Assembly: GCA_023228645.1 (NCBI GenBank)
Contig: JALOAT010000012.1
Location: forward strand, 23,322-87,321
Direction: 5' to 3'
DNA from: Gammaproteobacteria bacterium
Lineage (GTDB): Bacteria; Pseudomonadota; Gammaproteobacteria; Thiohalomonadales; Thiohalomonadaceae
DNA length: 64,000 bases
The notes under the pieces were generated by a model. That model saw nothing but the letters and a program-made list of their open reading frames with translations, ran no database searches and was not told the origin of the DNA. Positions within the stretch are counted from its first letter, which is position 1. Every line of letters starts with the position of its first letter. A program made the translations under genes and the position numbers. Positions 21,325 through 29,602 of the stretch are shown here, piece after piece.

Positions 21325-21824
21325 GCTGCTTCCTTTCTAAAGAAACTTTGGAATTCTTGAGGGATGAGTCCTTGCCTATACACCACCATATATTCATTTT
21401 CATTCTCCACCCTACCTGCTATGGAATCTGCAAAATCCATCCTCTCTTGGTCATTATCTCTAGAAAAGGATTTCTTAATACACTTTACTACTTTTCTTGC
21501 ATCTACAACAATATCGCTTTCTGTCAATAAAACAGGAAAAAGGAAACTTCCTTCCGAGAAATTATCTGAAAAATAAGAGACACCACGAACATCAGAACAA
21601 GACAAGATACCAGAATGGGTGATCTTTTTCTTTTTGTTCACTAGATTTATTCTGCGAGAATGAAACAATTGAAGTTTTTTCGCTTTCTGCCAAGGAACAA
21701 AACATTCTTTAGGTAAATTTTTAATATTCCAAAGCTTTGTATACCTACTCCTCGCCATAGAAGAATAGGGGTCATCGGAAAACAAATATTCGTAAGTGAG
21801 ATGTAAGGCTTGCTCTTCAGTCAT
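21321..21824 (-). CDS. Hypothetical protein (167 aa)
   Basis: Start taken at ATG 21824; the in-frame alternative at 21860 has no better ribosome-binding site. Mixed alpha/beta protein, basic in the middle. Overlaps the next gene by four bases. Not recognised. Confidence 0.6.
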   Translation of the reverse strand: MTEEQALHLTYEYLFSDDPYSSMARSRYTKLWNIKNLPKECFVPWQKAKKLQLFHSRRINLVNKKKKITHSGILSCSDVRGVSYFSDNFSEGSFLFPVLLTESDIVVDARKVVKCIKKSFSRDNDQERMDFADSIAGRVENENEYMVVYRQGLIPQEFQSFFRKEAA

Positions 21825-21900
21825 AACAATTCTCAGCCATAAACATGCACAGGAAGGCACCAGACGCCCTGTATGCGATTTAAAAGTGTAAGGATAGGGG

Positions 21901-21940
21901 AAGCCTTAGGCGTTGTGTTAAAACGCCTTAAAAGGCTTCT
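21901..21940. other. Long two-part hairpin in the leader of the 21321-18678 operon
   Basis: GAAGCC/GGCTTC outer and GGCGTT/AACGCC inner stems. No T tract, so rather an RNA processing or stability element between the 21969 endonuclease gene and the downstream genes. Confidence 0.45.
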
Positions 21941-21968
21941 AATTAGCTTTGTCGTATTTATACTTGTT

Positions 21969-22679
21969 TCATAAATTTAAAACCTCTCTGTCCTTCTCCG
22001 TGTAAGGAGGCCATTCTCCAAAAACTTCATAGTAATATTTGTAAACAACTTTAGCGGCATCCTCTTCTGTCTCAAAGGTTCCTAAATGGATAGGCTTACC
22101 TTCCACCGTTAAAGAACAAATCCATTTCTTGTGTTGCTTGTGGAAATAGACATATTTGAATTGGCTAGTGCCTCGCAATTTCCGTTGATTTTTGTTTTGC
22201 TCTTCTCTGAGGCTCCATTTTACATTCCCTTCTTCATAATTTCCATTACTGTTAATTCTATCCAAGGAATGTTTTTCAGAAGGCGCTTGCCCTACATGAG
22301 AGAGGAAATCCTCGAAACTACTAATCCAATTTTCTTGGACAGAAATCCCTCGTTTTCCATAGTATTTATATCCTATAAAATTAGGATTCAAACAACGACG
22401 TTTCATTTCTATCCAAGCGTCATATTCTTTTGTACCCACCTTGCCGTGATCTGTTGCTCTCTCTTTAGACAACTCTCTCGACAAACAACCGCAAGACTTA
22501 GAAGTGCCTCTTAACAAGTATTGTTTGCGAACAACTTGTATTTTACCGCAACTGCATTGACAGAGTAATTGTTTGTGCCTCTGAGATTTTAAACTATCTT
22601 TACTAACCCAAACATAGGAAGGGGCAGTATCTATTACCTGCCACCTCCCAAACTCTTTTCCTTTGTAATCTTCACTCAT
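21969..22679 (-). CDS. HNH homing endonuclease with AP2-like DNA-binding domain
   Basis: Residues about 35-70 form a Cys-rich ribbon (CQCSCGKIQVV...SCGCLSRE). Then YDAWIEMKRRCLNPN, a helix-loop with HSLDRINSNGNYEEGNV (HNH-type), and a C-terminal AP2 unit (YFHKQHKKWICSLTVEGK...LGTFETEEDAAKVVY). This is the plan of AP2/HNH homing endonucleases, which cut a gene lacking them and copy themselves in. It overlaps the upstream gene by eight bases and is followed by a hairpin and a gap, consistent with mobile insertion. Confidence 0.85.
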   Translation of the reverse strand: MSEDYKGKEFGRWQVIDTAPSYVWVSKDSLKSQRHKQLLCQCSCGKIQVVRKQYLLRGTSKSCGCLSRELSKERATDHGKVGTKEYDAWIEMKRRCLNPNFIGYKYYGKRGISVQENWISSFEDFLSHVGQAPSEKHSLDRINSNGNYEEGNVKWSLREEQNKNQRKLRGTSQFKYVYFHKQHKKWICSLTVEGKPIHLGTFETEEDAAKVVYKYYYEVFGEWPPYTEKDREVLNL

Positions 22680-23808
22680 AAACCGTAATCAATTTCTCCT
22701 GAGGGGAAACTTCCTTTACCGTTGCATATTCAACACAAAATCCGTGATGGGAATAATAATTGTAAAACACTTTATAGAAAACACTATCCACCTTAATCAC
22801 TGAATAACAATCTTCTGACCCACCTTCACCACCGCCTTCCTGTTCAATAAACTCCACGCGATTGTTTTCAGGGAAGTCTCCCATAAGAATGTCAACATCG
22901 TCCCATTCATCGTCCCAACGAGGGGTTTCGCCCTCAGCTAGCAGGGCTTCATTAACCAGGGAAGTGAAGTCGTCCAAAGTAATAGTCTTGCTCATATAAA
23001 TCTCCTTTAAATTTAAACGGGATAAAACATACAACATTTCTTTTTCAAGAGGAAAGAGAAATTCTTCAATATTCTCGACTATGAAATCACAAAAGATTCC
23101 TTTAGTCAAGCGTGTAACGGTTTTGTGTAGACTTTTGTTCCAAGCTTGTTGGATAGTGAACACATTTTTTTGTTTTGAAAGAGTAGGGATGAGCCAACGC
23201 TCTAAAGCAATCACTGCAATCTCTTCCTTCATCATCCTGATCTTTCGGGTAGAAGGTAGAGCATTCCATTTTTCTTTATCAATAAAAACATCGTGACCTT
23301 CTTTTAGACAAGAAGCGTACACCGGAGAGTCAGGAAATGCTACTAATTCATGCAGATAATCATGTTCATGCAACTTAGGTACAAAATCATCAAAGAATTT
23401 ATCTTTTGTTCTGTAAAGAGACAAGAAATCTTTATTCCCAAACTCTTCTACCCAATGTTTTTTTAACACCCCGCACAATTCCTTATTGTACTTCCCTTTT
23501 GTAAGCTTTTTCAATAAAAGGACATCTTGTTTGTGTTTATGCCAGAAAATGTCATAAGCGAAGTGAGACAGCTTAATTGCCAGCAAATCCTCTAGTGTTG
23601 CTGCACCTTCAAATTTAGACTGTTCTTGAAATGCATTCATTACTTCTTGAGACATTACAATACGGTCTAGACGAAGCATGATCTTGTTTGAAGGTTTCCA
23701 TTTATCTTCTAGAGTCCACACATCAGTATCTGTACTTTTAGAAGAAATAGATATACCTAACTCTTTTAGTCTTCGGTTCAAAGCTGTTCGGCCTACGACT
23801 ATCCACAC
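22672..23808 (-). CDS. Nucleotidyltransferase-like DUF7275-type protein, possibly two fused genes
   Basis: The start WIVVGRTALNRRLKELGI plus DTDVW matches a divergent nucleotidyltransferase pattern, and IKLSHFAYDIFWHKHKQD recalls the helical part of such proteins. GTG at 23808 follows GGAGAGAC. At 22995 an in-frame ATG (MSKTITLDDF...) is preceded by a strong AAAGGAGATTTAT. The last 107 residues may therefore also be made as a separate acidic protein, or represent a gene fused to the first. 378 aa in total. Function unknown. Confidence 0.5.
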   Translation of the reverse strand: MWIVVGRTALNRRLKELGISISSKSTDTDVWTLEDKWKPSNKIMLRLDRIVMSQEVMNAFQEQSKFEGAATLEDLLAIKLSHFAYDIFWHKHKQDVLLLKKLTKGKYNKELCGVLKKHWVEEFGNKDFLSLYRTKDKFFDDFVPKLHEHDYLHELVAFPDSPVYASCLKEGHDVFIDKEKWNALPSTRKIRMMKEEIAVIALERWLIPTLSKQKNVFTIQQAWNKSLHKTVTRLTKGIFCDFIVENIEEFLFPLEKEMLYVLSRLNLKEIYMSKTITLDDFTSLVNEALLAEGETPRWDDEWDDVDILMGDFPENNRVEFIEQEGGGEGGSEDCYSVIKVDSVFYKVFYNYYSHHGFCVEYATVKEVSPQEKLITVYE

Positions 23809-23820
23809 TTCTGTCTCTCC

Positions 23821-24018
23821 TTATCTGTATTCCCAATCCGAAGGAATGTCGAAATCCTCATCCCTTTCACGTGGTTCTAGGGGAGCTTCACAACAGTCAC
23901 TAACATATTGTTTATCTACATGATTGATTACACTGCCCCAAAACTCATCAAGACCAAGACCATAATCTATCCACATCCCCGTACAAGGTTTCTCACAAAA
24001 TTCACAAATTTCTTCCAC
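23821..24018 (-). CDS. Small Cys-rich protein (65 aa)
   Basis: CEFCEKPCTG near the start and SDCCEAPL in the middle give a likely zinc site; the rest is acidic. Very similar CCEAPL-type small proteins occur in other phages; role unknown. Confidence 0.6.
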   Translation of the reverse strand: MEEICEFCEKPCTGMWIDYGLGLDEFWGSVINHVDKQYVSDCCEAPLEPRERDEDFDIPSDWEYR

Positions 24019-24019
24019 T

Positions 24020-24250
24020 CTACATCTCCAACTTTTCCTTGATAATTTTCACTAAGTCTAGATCAACCTTATCTAGCTTATCCTGTTCTGCCTTTTTAAT
24101 AATTAAACTTAGCTCTTCAATCATTTCTTGTATTTTATTGCAGTCTGCTATCCATCGCTCTTTTATTTCAACGAATAGTCTTTCTTTGGCTCGATAATAT
24201 GCGTCCCTTTTCTTAGGGTCGGCAAGAATTCTTTCTTTTCTCTTGTTCAT
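24020..24250 (-). CDS. Coiled-coil protein (76 aa)
   Basis: ATG at 24250 follows TAGGAGA and overlaps the upstream stop. Almost wholly charged helix (ELSLIIKKAEQDKLDKVDLD). Not recognised. Confidence 0.55.
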   Translation of the reverse strand: MNKRKERILADPKKRDAYYRAKERLFVEIKERWIADCNKIQEMIEELSLIIKKAEQDKLDKVDLDLVKIIKEKLEM

Positions 24251-24567
24251 TCTCCTACGCTCCACTCTACAACTTTAATACCGCTTTCTTTAATCATCAA
24301 CTCGCAGGCGGGACAGGGTTTAGCTAAAAGAAAATCTCCTCTCTTATTTGTCCTAGAAACAAAAATTCTATGAGCTTTGGACAAATCCCTACACTTCAGG
24401 ATAGCTGCGGCCTCGGCATGGAGATAGATTTTATGGGGCGTTCCTGCACGTTCAGCATATTCCGCTTGCACACGATGAGTTTTGGTGTAAGAATTTTCTC
24501 CTACAGACAACACCCTTCCCCTTTTATCGTATATCACCGCTTTCAAGGCATGTTTCACAGACGACAC
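24247..24567 (-). CDS. Cytidine/deoxycytidylate deaminase-family zinc enzyme (106 aa)
   Basis: HAEAAAI (His ligand and Glu proton shuttle) and KPCPACELMI (two Cys ligands) are the CDA zinc site. The protein is short, consistent with a minimal deaminase. The substrate could be a free nucleotide or nucleic acid. A second deaminase lies at 34264-34683, so one may feed dUMP to ThyX and the other have a different task. Confidence 0.8.
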   Translation of the reverse strand: MSSVKHALKAVIYDKRGRVLSVGENSYTKTHRVQAEYAERAGTPHKIYLHAEAAAILKCRDLSKAHRIFVSRTNKRGDFLLAKPCPACELMIKESGIKVVEWSVGE

Positions 24568-24573
24568 TTCTAT

Positions 24574-25164
24574 TTATTCCTCTTTAACCACCATTTCATC
24601 GCCCCAAGGGTCTACAGGAAATCCAAGTGACTCAAGAACATCGTTTTTGATTTTAACAACGTATCCTTCGTCATTTACAGACACGAGAACAGTTTGTGTC
24701 TTTTCTCGCTCTTTCTTTGGTTTTGCATTTTTCTTTAATGTTACGTGGGGGTACTCCCATCCAACAGCGTGGTAAATGTCCAAAAGTTGTTGGTAGAGAG
24801 GATTATCGGAAGATACATAAGTTGCAGTGAGCCTCCCTTCCAAACCAATATCACGAGCTACACGTTTGAATTCTCCTCCATGTTTCTGGTCAATACCTAC
24901 GGCAATGTGAATACATTCGTGAAGCAATACTTGTAGGAGTTGCACCTTATCGTGATTACCCAATTCAGGAGAAATAAAAATATGGTGTGTTTTGCCGTCT
25001 TCACATGCTTCTTTGTCCCAAGCTTGGCCTATGGCCGACGCCGAAGAAGGAAACCCTACACTCACTTTCCAAAGTTCTGGAAGACACGTTTTGTATTTAG
25101 AAAGAATATCCTCGTTCAAAAGGATAGCTGCCTCTCGTAGCCAATCTTCTCTTGTTCTGTTCAT
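24574..25164 (-). CDS. SprT-like zinc metalloprotease
   Basis: LLHECIHIAVG (H-E-x-x-H) at about residues 92-102 with KHGGEFKRVARDIGL downstream is the SprT/Spartan metalloprotease core. ATG at 25164 follows AAAGGAAATCG. 196 aa; the C-terminal part is basic and could bind DNA. Eukaryotic relatives cut DNA-crosslinked proteins. In phages the role is unknown; removal of proteins from replicating DNA is an attractive guess. Confidence 0.8.
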   Translation of the reverse strand: MNRTREDWLREAAILLNEDILSKYKTCLPELWKVSVGFPSSASAIGQAWDKEACEDGKTHHIFISPELGNHDKVQLLQVLLHECIHIAVGIDQKHGGEFKRVARDIGLEGRLTATYVSSDNPLYQQLLDIYHAVGWEYPHVTLKKNAKPKKEREKTQTVLVSVNDEGYVVKIKNDVLESLGFPVDPWGDEMVVKEE

Positions 25165-25174
25165 TCGATTTCCT

Positions 25175-25492
25175 TTAATATAGATTTTCTGAAAAGAGAC
25201 GACCACCATTCATAGTATCTCCTCCTACCCTACGTACAATTTGGTTAGTCTTTTCAGCAATTTTCCATGCTTCTTCTCTTGTAAGGAAATCTCCCTTGTT
25301 GCAAATAAACCCTTGCTCAGATTGACTCCAATCGGTTGTAGATGTCTCTGCCCCTTCATACCCTTGAAGGGAATTATCGGCCAAAATATGTCGATGGATT
25401 GCATTACGCATGTGCATGCAAAAGTGCCTCACCCCTAAAACAATTTCTCCGTTCTTGCGTCTATTTGCTGCACATACAATTCTTCGTTCCAT
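25175..25492 (-). CDS. Conserved phage hypothetical protein (105 aa)
   Basis: The pattern VCAANRRKNGEIVLGVRHFC, then EQGFICNKGDFLTREEAW and final GRLFSENLY, is one I recognise from many phage genomes with no assigned function. ATG at 25492 follows GGAGAATAAA. Confidence 0.7.
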   Translation of the reverse strand: MERRIVCAANRRKNGEIVLGVRHFCMHMRNAIHRHILADNSLQGYEGAETSTTDWSQSEQGFICNKGDFLTREEAWKIAEKTNQIVRRVGGDTMNGGRLFSENLY

Positions 25493-25493
25493 T

Positions 25494-25769
25494 TTATTCT
25501 CCGTGATATTGCCACAAGACAGCATTACAATACGAGTGGACTGCCCCTATAGTCAATCCTGTAGTGTGACAGTGGTGTAGATGAATAGGATACCGGAGAA
25601 ATTCTTCCCTGCCAGGAAAGAGGCTCCAATTTATTTCCTTATCATGTATAGGGCTAGCTTTCAAGTTTCGTTGGCAATAATAGCACAAACCTTGTTGATG
25701 TTCAACGTATTGTTCTCTTACAGTCCTTTTCTCTTGCCAAGTTAGGTCTTTATAAATCTTTGGTAGCAT
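25494..25769 (-). CDS. HNH/endonuclease VII-like nuclease (91 aa)
   Basis: CYYCQRN gives the first zinc knuckle; PIHLHHCHTTGLTIGAVH and SYCNAVLWQYHGE give the His-His metal site and second knuckle found in endonuclease VII-like recombination endonucleases. The protein is short; a full T4 gp49 would be longer. It may resolve branched DNA before packaging or act as a homing-type enzyme. Confidence 0.65.
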   Translation of the reverse strand: MLPKIYKDLTWQEKRTVREQYVEHQQGLCYYCQRNLKASPIHDKEINWSLFPGREEFLRYPIHLHHCHTTGLTIGAVHSYCNAVLWQYHGE

Positions 25770-25771
25770 AT

Positions 25772-26791
25772 TTAACTATAAGAAGAAAATAAAATTTGTG
25801 CCAAAGCTTCAGAAGCTAGCCCTTGCTTGAAACATTCTTCCAAATCAAACACTTCTTTGAATCGTTTCATAAACATTCCCAACTCCTTACCCTCTAGCCC
25901 TGTTACAGTTCGAGCTATATCTCCGTTCCACCACAACTTCATTTTAAGTTGTTCTAAATGTGCAGTAACTTCCTCAACATATATCTCTCCCCATCTAGGA
26001 AAGACACGAAACGACTGTTGAAGAGCCAAAGTTTTAACCATTTCTTTCAGTTCAACATCATCAGGCCAAGGGTAGTAGAAATCTTCGCTTTTTGTCTCCT
26101 CACACCACCTCAAAAATTCATTATAAGTTTTTCTCTTAGAATCGCGTGTCCTAGCTTTATAGTTTCTATTATGTAGTAAGTAAATTTCAGGATTGAAATA
26201 TTTACCGCTAGCTACAAACTTAAAAATATCTTCAAGATCGTTAAATCCCTTATTCCATTCTTCAAAAGAATAACCCATAAAAGGAAGGATTTCTGTCCAA
26301 TCTGTGCTTATGATTTTCTCTGCATAAACATTATCGCCGTCTCGAAAAACATACTTCAATCCGTCGTGTCCAAACTTAAAGCCCATCTTATGTGCAATTC
26401 TACCCAAAAGATTTCCTAGATCATTAAAATCAAAATAATTGGCTGCTACATTTATGTTGTCAACAAATATAAAATCCAATTGTACAATTTTAGAAGAATC
26501 TATAAAATTAACTTGATATGCAATGGAAACGACATCAGTGTTTCTTACAATCTTGCTCACTCTGGAATGTTTTTCTGCCAAGAAAAGGAAGTCTTCTATT
26601 GTAATACAAGACTTAGCTATTACAATGTCCAAATCTCCGAAATCTTCTTTATTTCTGTATGCCCTTACAATCTTAAAGTGATCGCCCTGTTTCAACCACA
26701 TCCCTTCAATGAAGGATACAGTCTCAGCTTGAACTGAAGCATATTCTTCGTTAGAAAATCTTTCACTAAACGGAATTGCGTTTCCACCCAT
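25772..26791 (-). CDS. Nucleotidyltransferase-fold protein (339 aa)
   Basis: YRNKEDFGDLDIVIA and, 60 residues on, VQLDFIFV give the D-x-D and third Asp of the nucleotidyltransferase fold. YFDFNDLGNLLGRIAHKMGF and KFGHDGL are characteristic of a family found in large phages. Substrate unknown. Located just upstream of the DNA ligase in transcript terms it is downstream of ligase and RNA repair genes. Confidence 0.7.
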   Translation of the reverse strand: MGGNAIPFSERFSNEEYASVQAETVSFIEGMWLKQGDHFKIVRAYRNKEDFGDLDIVIAKSCITIEDFLFLAEKHSRVSKIVRNTDVVSIAYQVNFIDSSKIVQLDFIFVDNINVAANYFDFNDLGNLLGRIAHKMGFKFGHDGLKYVFRDGDNVYAEKIISTDWTEILPFMGYSFEEWNKGFNDLEDIFKFVASGKYFNPEIYLLHNRNYKARTRDSKRKTYNEFLRWCEETKSEDFYYPWPDDVELKEMVKTLALQQSFRVFPRWGEIYVEEVTAHLEQLKMKLWWNGDIARTVTGLEGKELGMFMKRFKEVFDLEECFKQGLASEALAQILFSSYS

Positions 26792-26804
26792 ATTTACTCC
26801 TTGC

Positions 26805-27941
26805 TTATTCTAAAGGTTCCCACGTATTAGGGTCAACTTCTCGGATACGTAGACCGACAGGCTTGGTTGGGACTCCCGCATCAGAGATGTCTTCGTATTC
26901 CACTTCAATCCATTTACCTACCACCAACTCCCGATTACCATACAGACGAAGGTTTACATTTGGGTCTGCATCTTTGCGCATTTTAACCTTAAATTTAATT
27001 CCTTCTTTTAATGAGCAATGTAACACTGCTTCATTGTTTTTATCTTCTTCAGCTCGTTCAACATACGCTTCTACTGTGTCTCGATTTTTCAACTTCTGAG
27101 CATCATACGATCTTTTACCAAATTCGTAAAGCCCTTGTTGATTTCTCACTACAATACCTTCTTCTTTGTCAATCCCACTACGAACGAAATGTTTCTGAAC
27201 ATCGCTCTCACTGAAAGCAAAGCTGCAAGGCAAAGCCACGAGACTGTTCAACGAAAACTGTCTGATAATGTCTGCGATATAGCCTAGACGTTCGTTACGT
27301 GTAGAGAAGAATTCATTAGCCTTAGGAATATCATAAATCCAATACTGTAGGCGAGGAGTGTTTTCATTTTCCTTACGAAAGGCAGAAACAATTTCTTGGA
27401 GAGAAAGACCGCCTTTGTTCCTATTTCCTGCAAAAACTTCGCCATCCAATCCATACCAACTATCGCCTAGAATATCTTTCAGCTTTGCAATATCCTTTAA
27501 GATATGTTCCGGGATAGTGTAATCTTCTCCTGCTTTACTTTGGGCTTTTAAATCTGTATCCACCAAAAGTCGAAGACCATCCAACTTCAGAGAGAAATAG
27601 CACGGATATGCAATTTTATGCCCTTGCTCATTGAAGTTTTGAAGCTTCATGGGCGTCATTTTTACTGAGGAGCGGGCTTCCTCTTCTGTTTTGAAATAAC
27701 CCCGTTTGAGTTGTTTATCAAACTTGGCCTGCGCCTCTCGAACGGCCTGTTCTTCAGGGCTAGTTTCATTTGCCCTGCCTACGTTCTTCCCTTCTACTTT
27801 GATCGTCTTGGAAGTGATTTTTCCTCCTTTCATTCCATGACTCATGATGTAGGAATTTCCCTCTGCCTCAATTTCCCAAGTGCGAATTTCTCCTTTGCTT
27901 CCCTTAGAGTATAGAGTAGGCCATTGATTTGTCTCACTCAT
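26805..27941 (-). CDS. ATP-dependent DNA ligase with N-terminal WGR-like domain
   Basis: ATG at 27941 follows GGAGGTG. Residues 10-80 (YSKGSKGEIRTWEIE, SHGMKGGK, EEQAVREAQAKFDKQLKRGY) match a WGR-type DNA-binding domain. The nucleotidyltransferase domain has KLDGLR (Lys119, motif I), GLDGEVF (III), KEEGIVVRN (IV) and KLKNRDTVEAYV (V), followed by an OB-fold ending RIREVDP. It seals nicks in DNA during replication and repair. 378 aa. Confidence 0.9.
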   Translation of the reverse strand: MSETNQWPTLYSKGSKGEIRTWEIEAEGNSYIMSHGMKGGKITSKTIKVEGKNVGRANETSPEEQAVREAQAKFDKQLKRGYFKTEEEARSSVKMTPMKLQNFNEQGHKIAYPCYFSLKLDGLRLLVDTDLKAQSKAGEDYTIPEHILKDIAKLKDILGDSWYGLDGEVFAGNRNKGGLSLQEIVSAFRKENENTPRLQYWIYDIPKANEFFSTRNERLGYIADIIRQFSLNSLVALPCSFAFSESDVQKHFVRSGIDKEEGIVVRNQQGLYEFGKRSYDAQKLKNRDTVEAYVERAEEDKNNEAVLHCSLKEGIKFKVKMRKDADPNVNLRLYGNRELVVGKWIEVEYEDISDAGVPTKPVGLRIREVDPNTWEPLE

Positions 27942-28251
27942 TTTCACCTCCGCCCACCAGTTCGTACTTTTCCAAGAAATCTTCTTGATTCCATACAATA
28001 GCGTTATCGTTTTCATCAAAAACTAACATATCCCCAAGGAACAATACTTGCAGCACTCCGTTCTGGATAAAAGTAATTGTTATTGTATGCGTAGTATCTG
28101 CCAATTGCGGATTGTTTGCTACAACAGTTAAATAAACGCTAGTAGCCTTACTGTCGTATAGATTTTGAACGATGTCTCCAATAGCATCTGTATCTTCAAA
28201 CAGTGCAGCTTCGACTACAGCATCTTTAGTTGTATAAGTTTGATAGTACAT
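27934..28251 (-). CDS. Hypothetical protein (105 aa)
   Basis: Beta-rich acidic protein overlapping the ligase start by eight bases. Not recognised. Confidence 0.6.
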   Translation of the reverse strand: MYYQTYTTKDAVVEAALFEDTDAIGDIVQNLYDSKATSVYLTVVANNPQLADTTHTITITFIQNGVLQVLFLGDMLVFDENDNAIVWNQEDFLEKYELVGGGENE

Positions 28252-28410
28252 TTAATCCTCCATCCTAAAAGTGGGAATGAAATCCAACTCGTTAATTACA
28301 TCATCAGGATTATGGTAAAGATCGAATTCATCCTGCTCTTCAATAGCCTTCAACACTCGCATATCTTCTTCGCTAGTCTTCACAACACCACTCTTATTAA
28401 ACGTAATCAT
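28252..28410 (-). CDS. Small acidic protein (52 aa)
   Basis: ATG preceded by CAGGTGG; the stop abuts the next ATG. Rich in Asp and Glu. Not recognised. Confidence 0.45.
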   Translation of the reverse strand: MITFNKSGVVKTSEEDMRVLKAIEEQDEFDLYHNPDDVINELDFIPTFRMED

Positions 28411-28513
28411 AACCACCTGATTTAGATTTCGTAGAACAAATAACCCACCACCAAACAGGAATGCAAATCCCTAAGAAGGTGATCGCCACCACACTAGACA
28501 TTGGAATCACCAT
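28397..28513 (-). CDS. Tiny membrane peptide (38 aa)
   Basis: Hydrophobic VVAITFLGICIPVWWWVICS, then a basic tail. The start overlaps the upstream stop as TAATG, so translation is probably coupled. Confidence 0.45.
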   Translation of the reverse strand: MVIPMSSVVAITFLGICIPVWWWVICSTKSKSGGYDYV

Positions 28514-28899
28514 TATTCTGCCTTCATCTTTCGCGTAGCGTTTAGAAATGTTTGCCGAACAAATTCATAACAGTATTCGTGAATGTCGTCTGTCTGGATA
28601 CAATGATTTTCTTTTTCTTGGTCTTTCAAAAGATTGTGAAACAGAGAAACAGTTAGGCTTGTATCCCCATCCAAGGGATAGATATATTCCTTCGCCTGCC
28701 GTGCAATAGTTTTGCCAAGTTTCCTCTCAAAATTATCTTGATTACAAACACTCCACTGTGCCTTTACTGTACGTGCTGCATAATCTACTGTAAAAATAAT
28801 AGTAATACCGTGCAGGTTATCGTGTAGACACAAAGGAAATGAATCGTAAACATCTGGTCGAATATAACGCACCACTTCAATAATTTCAGGCTTCTTCAT
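28513..28899 (-). CDS. Hypothetical protein (128 aa)
   Basis: ATG at 28899 follows TGGAGAAAAC; upstream in-frame ATGs overlap the ribosome-binding site. Mixed fold, no known motif. Confidence 0.6.
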   Translation of the reverse strand: MKKPEIIEVVRYIRPDVYDSFPLCLHDNLHGITIIFTVDYAARTVKAQWSVCNQDNFERKLGKTIARQAKEYIYPLDGDTSLTVSLFHNLLKDQEKENHCIQTDDIHEYCYEFVRQTFLNATRKMKAE

Positions 28900-29152
28900 A
28901 GTTTTCTCCATCAATAAATTTCACATAAATGTTGTTTTCAATCAAAATCTGTTCTAGGGAAGTTAGAGTGATTGTATAAGCCAAATCTCTATCTGTCAAC
29001 AGCCCTTCGTCTTCTAATACAGCAATAAAACAAGCTCTCTCAGAGTACATGGGTTGTCTGTGACAAACAGATATGTCTTTTGAGAAATATTCATATTCAT
29101 CCCACTCTGGAGAAAGTCCTGAAGAATAAAGTTCAAACGTATATGTTTTCAA
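28886..29152 (-). CDS. Hypothetical protein (88 aa)
   Basis: Acidic protein starting with TYTFELYSSG. Overlaps its downstream neighbour by 14 bases. Not recognised. Confidence 0.6.
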   Translation of the reverse strand: MKTYTFELYSSGLSPEWDEYEYFSKDISVCHRQPMYSERACFIAVLEDEGLLTDRDLAYTITLTSLEQILIENNIYVKFIDGENYEEA

Positions 29153-29156
29153 AATA

Positions 29157-29594
29157 CTACCCTTTATTTAAATTTTCAAATTGTTGGAGGATTACTGTTT
29201 CTCCCACAGAACGATTATCTCTCAGTGCATCTCTTTTAATACACGTTTCCAAAGAAGTGTCCATTCTGAAAAATTCCACTTCATATCCAAGCGTCTCCAA
29301 AAGGAATTTTACTTTATCCCGTTCTTTCTTTTTACAAAGCGTGTCAGAAATAATTATATTCCGACACAGTTCTTGTGCTCTATAAATCTCAGAGTGCCAA
29401 TAAAAAGTTACTACGTCTTCCCAAGGAGAGAAAGGCTTGTAGCCATTCCATCCGTTTTCATGAAAGCCTGGAATAACTTCTGCTCGAATAACATCCCGTT
29501 CAATCCGTACAGCATATTCCGCACCATCCAGCACAGATTCTGCTAGAGTAGATTTACCAGACCCCGAAGGGCCGTAAATAATCAATGCTTCCAT
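29157..29594 (-). CDS. Polynucleotide 5'-kinase-type P-loop kinase
   Basis: ATG at 29594 follows TAGGAGATA. GPSGSGKS (residues 8-15) is the Walker A loop, RIERDVIRAEV the catalytic Asp/Arg segment, and the C-terminal RDNRSVGE part the lid, as in the kinase half of T4 Pnk. No phosphatase domain follows (145 aa). It lies eight bases after the RNA ligase gene and next to a DNA ligase. This suggests an RNA/DNA end-healing and sealing module, as used by phages against host anticodon nucleases. Confidence 0.75.
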   Translation of the reverse strand: MEALIIYGPSGSGKSTLAESVLDGAEYAVRIERDVIRAEVIPGFHENGWNGYKPFSPWEDVVTFYWHSEIYRAQELCRNIIISDTLCKKKERDKVKFLLETLGYEVEFFRMDTSLETCIKRDALRDNRSVGETVILQQFENLNKG

Positions 29595-29602
29595 TATATC
29601 TC

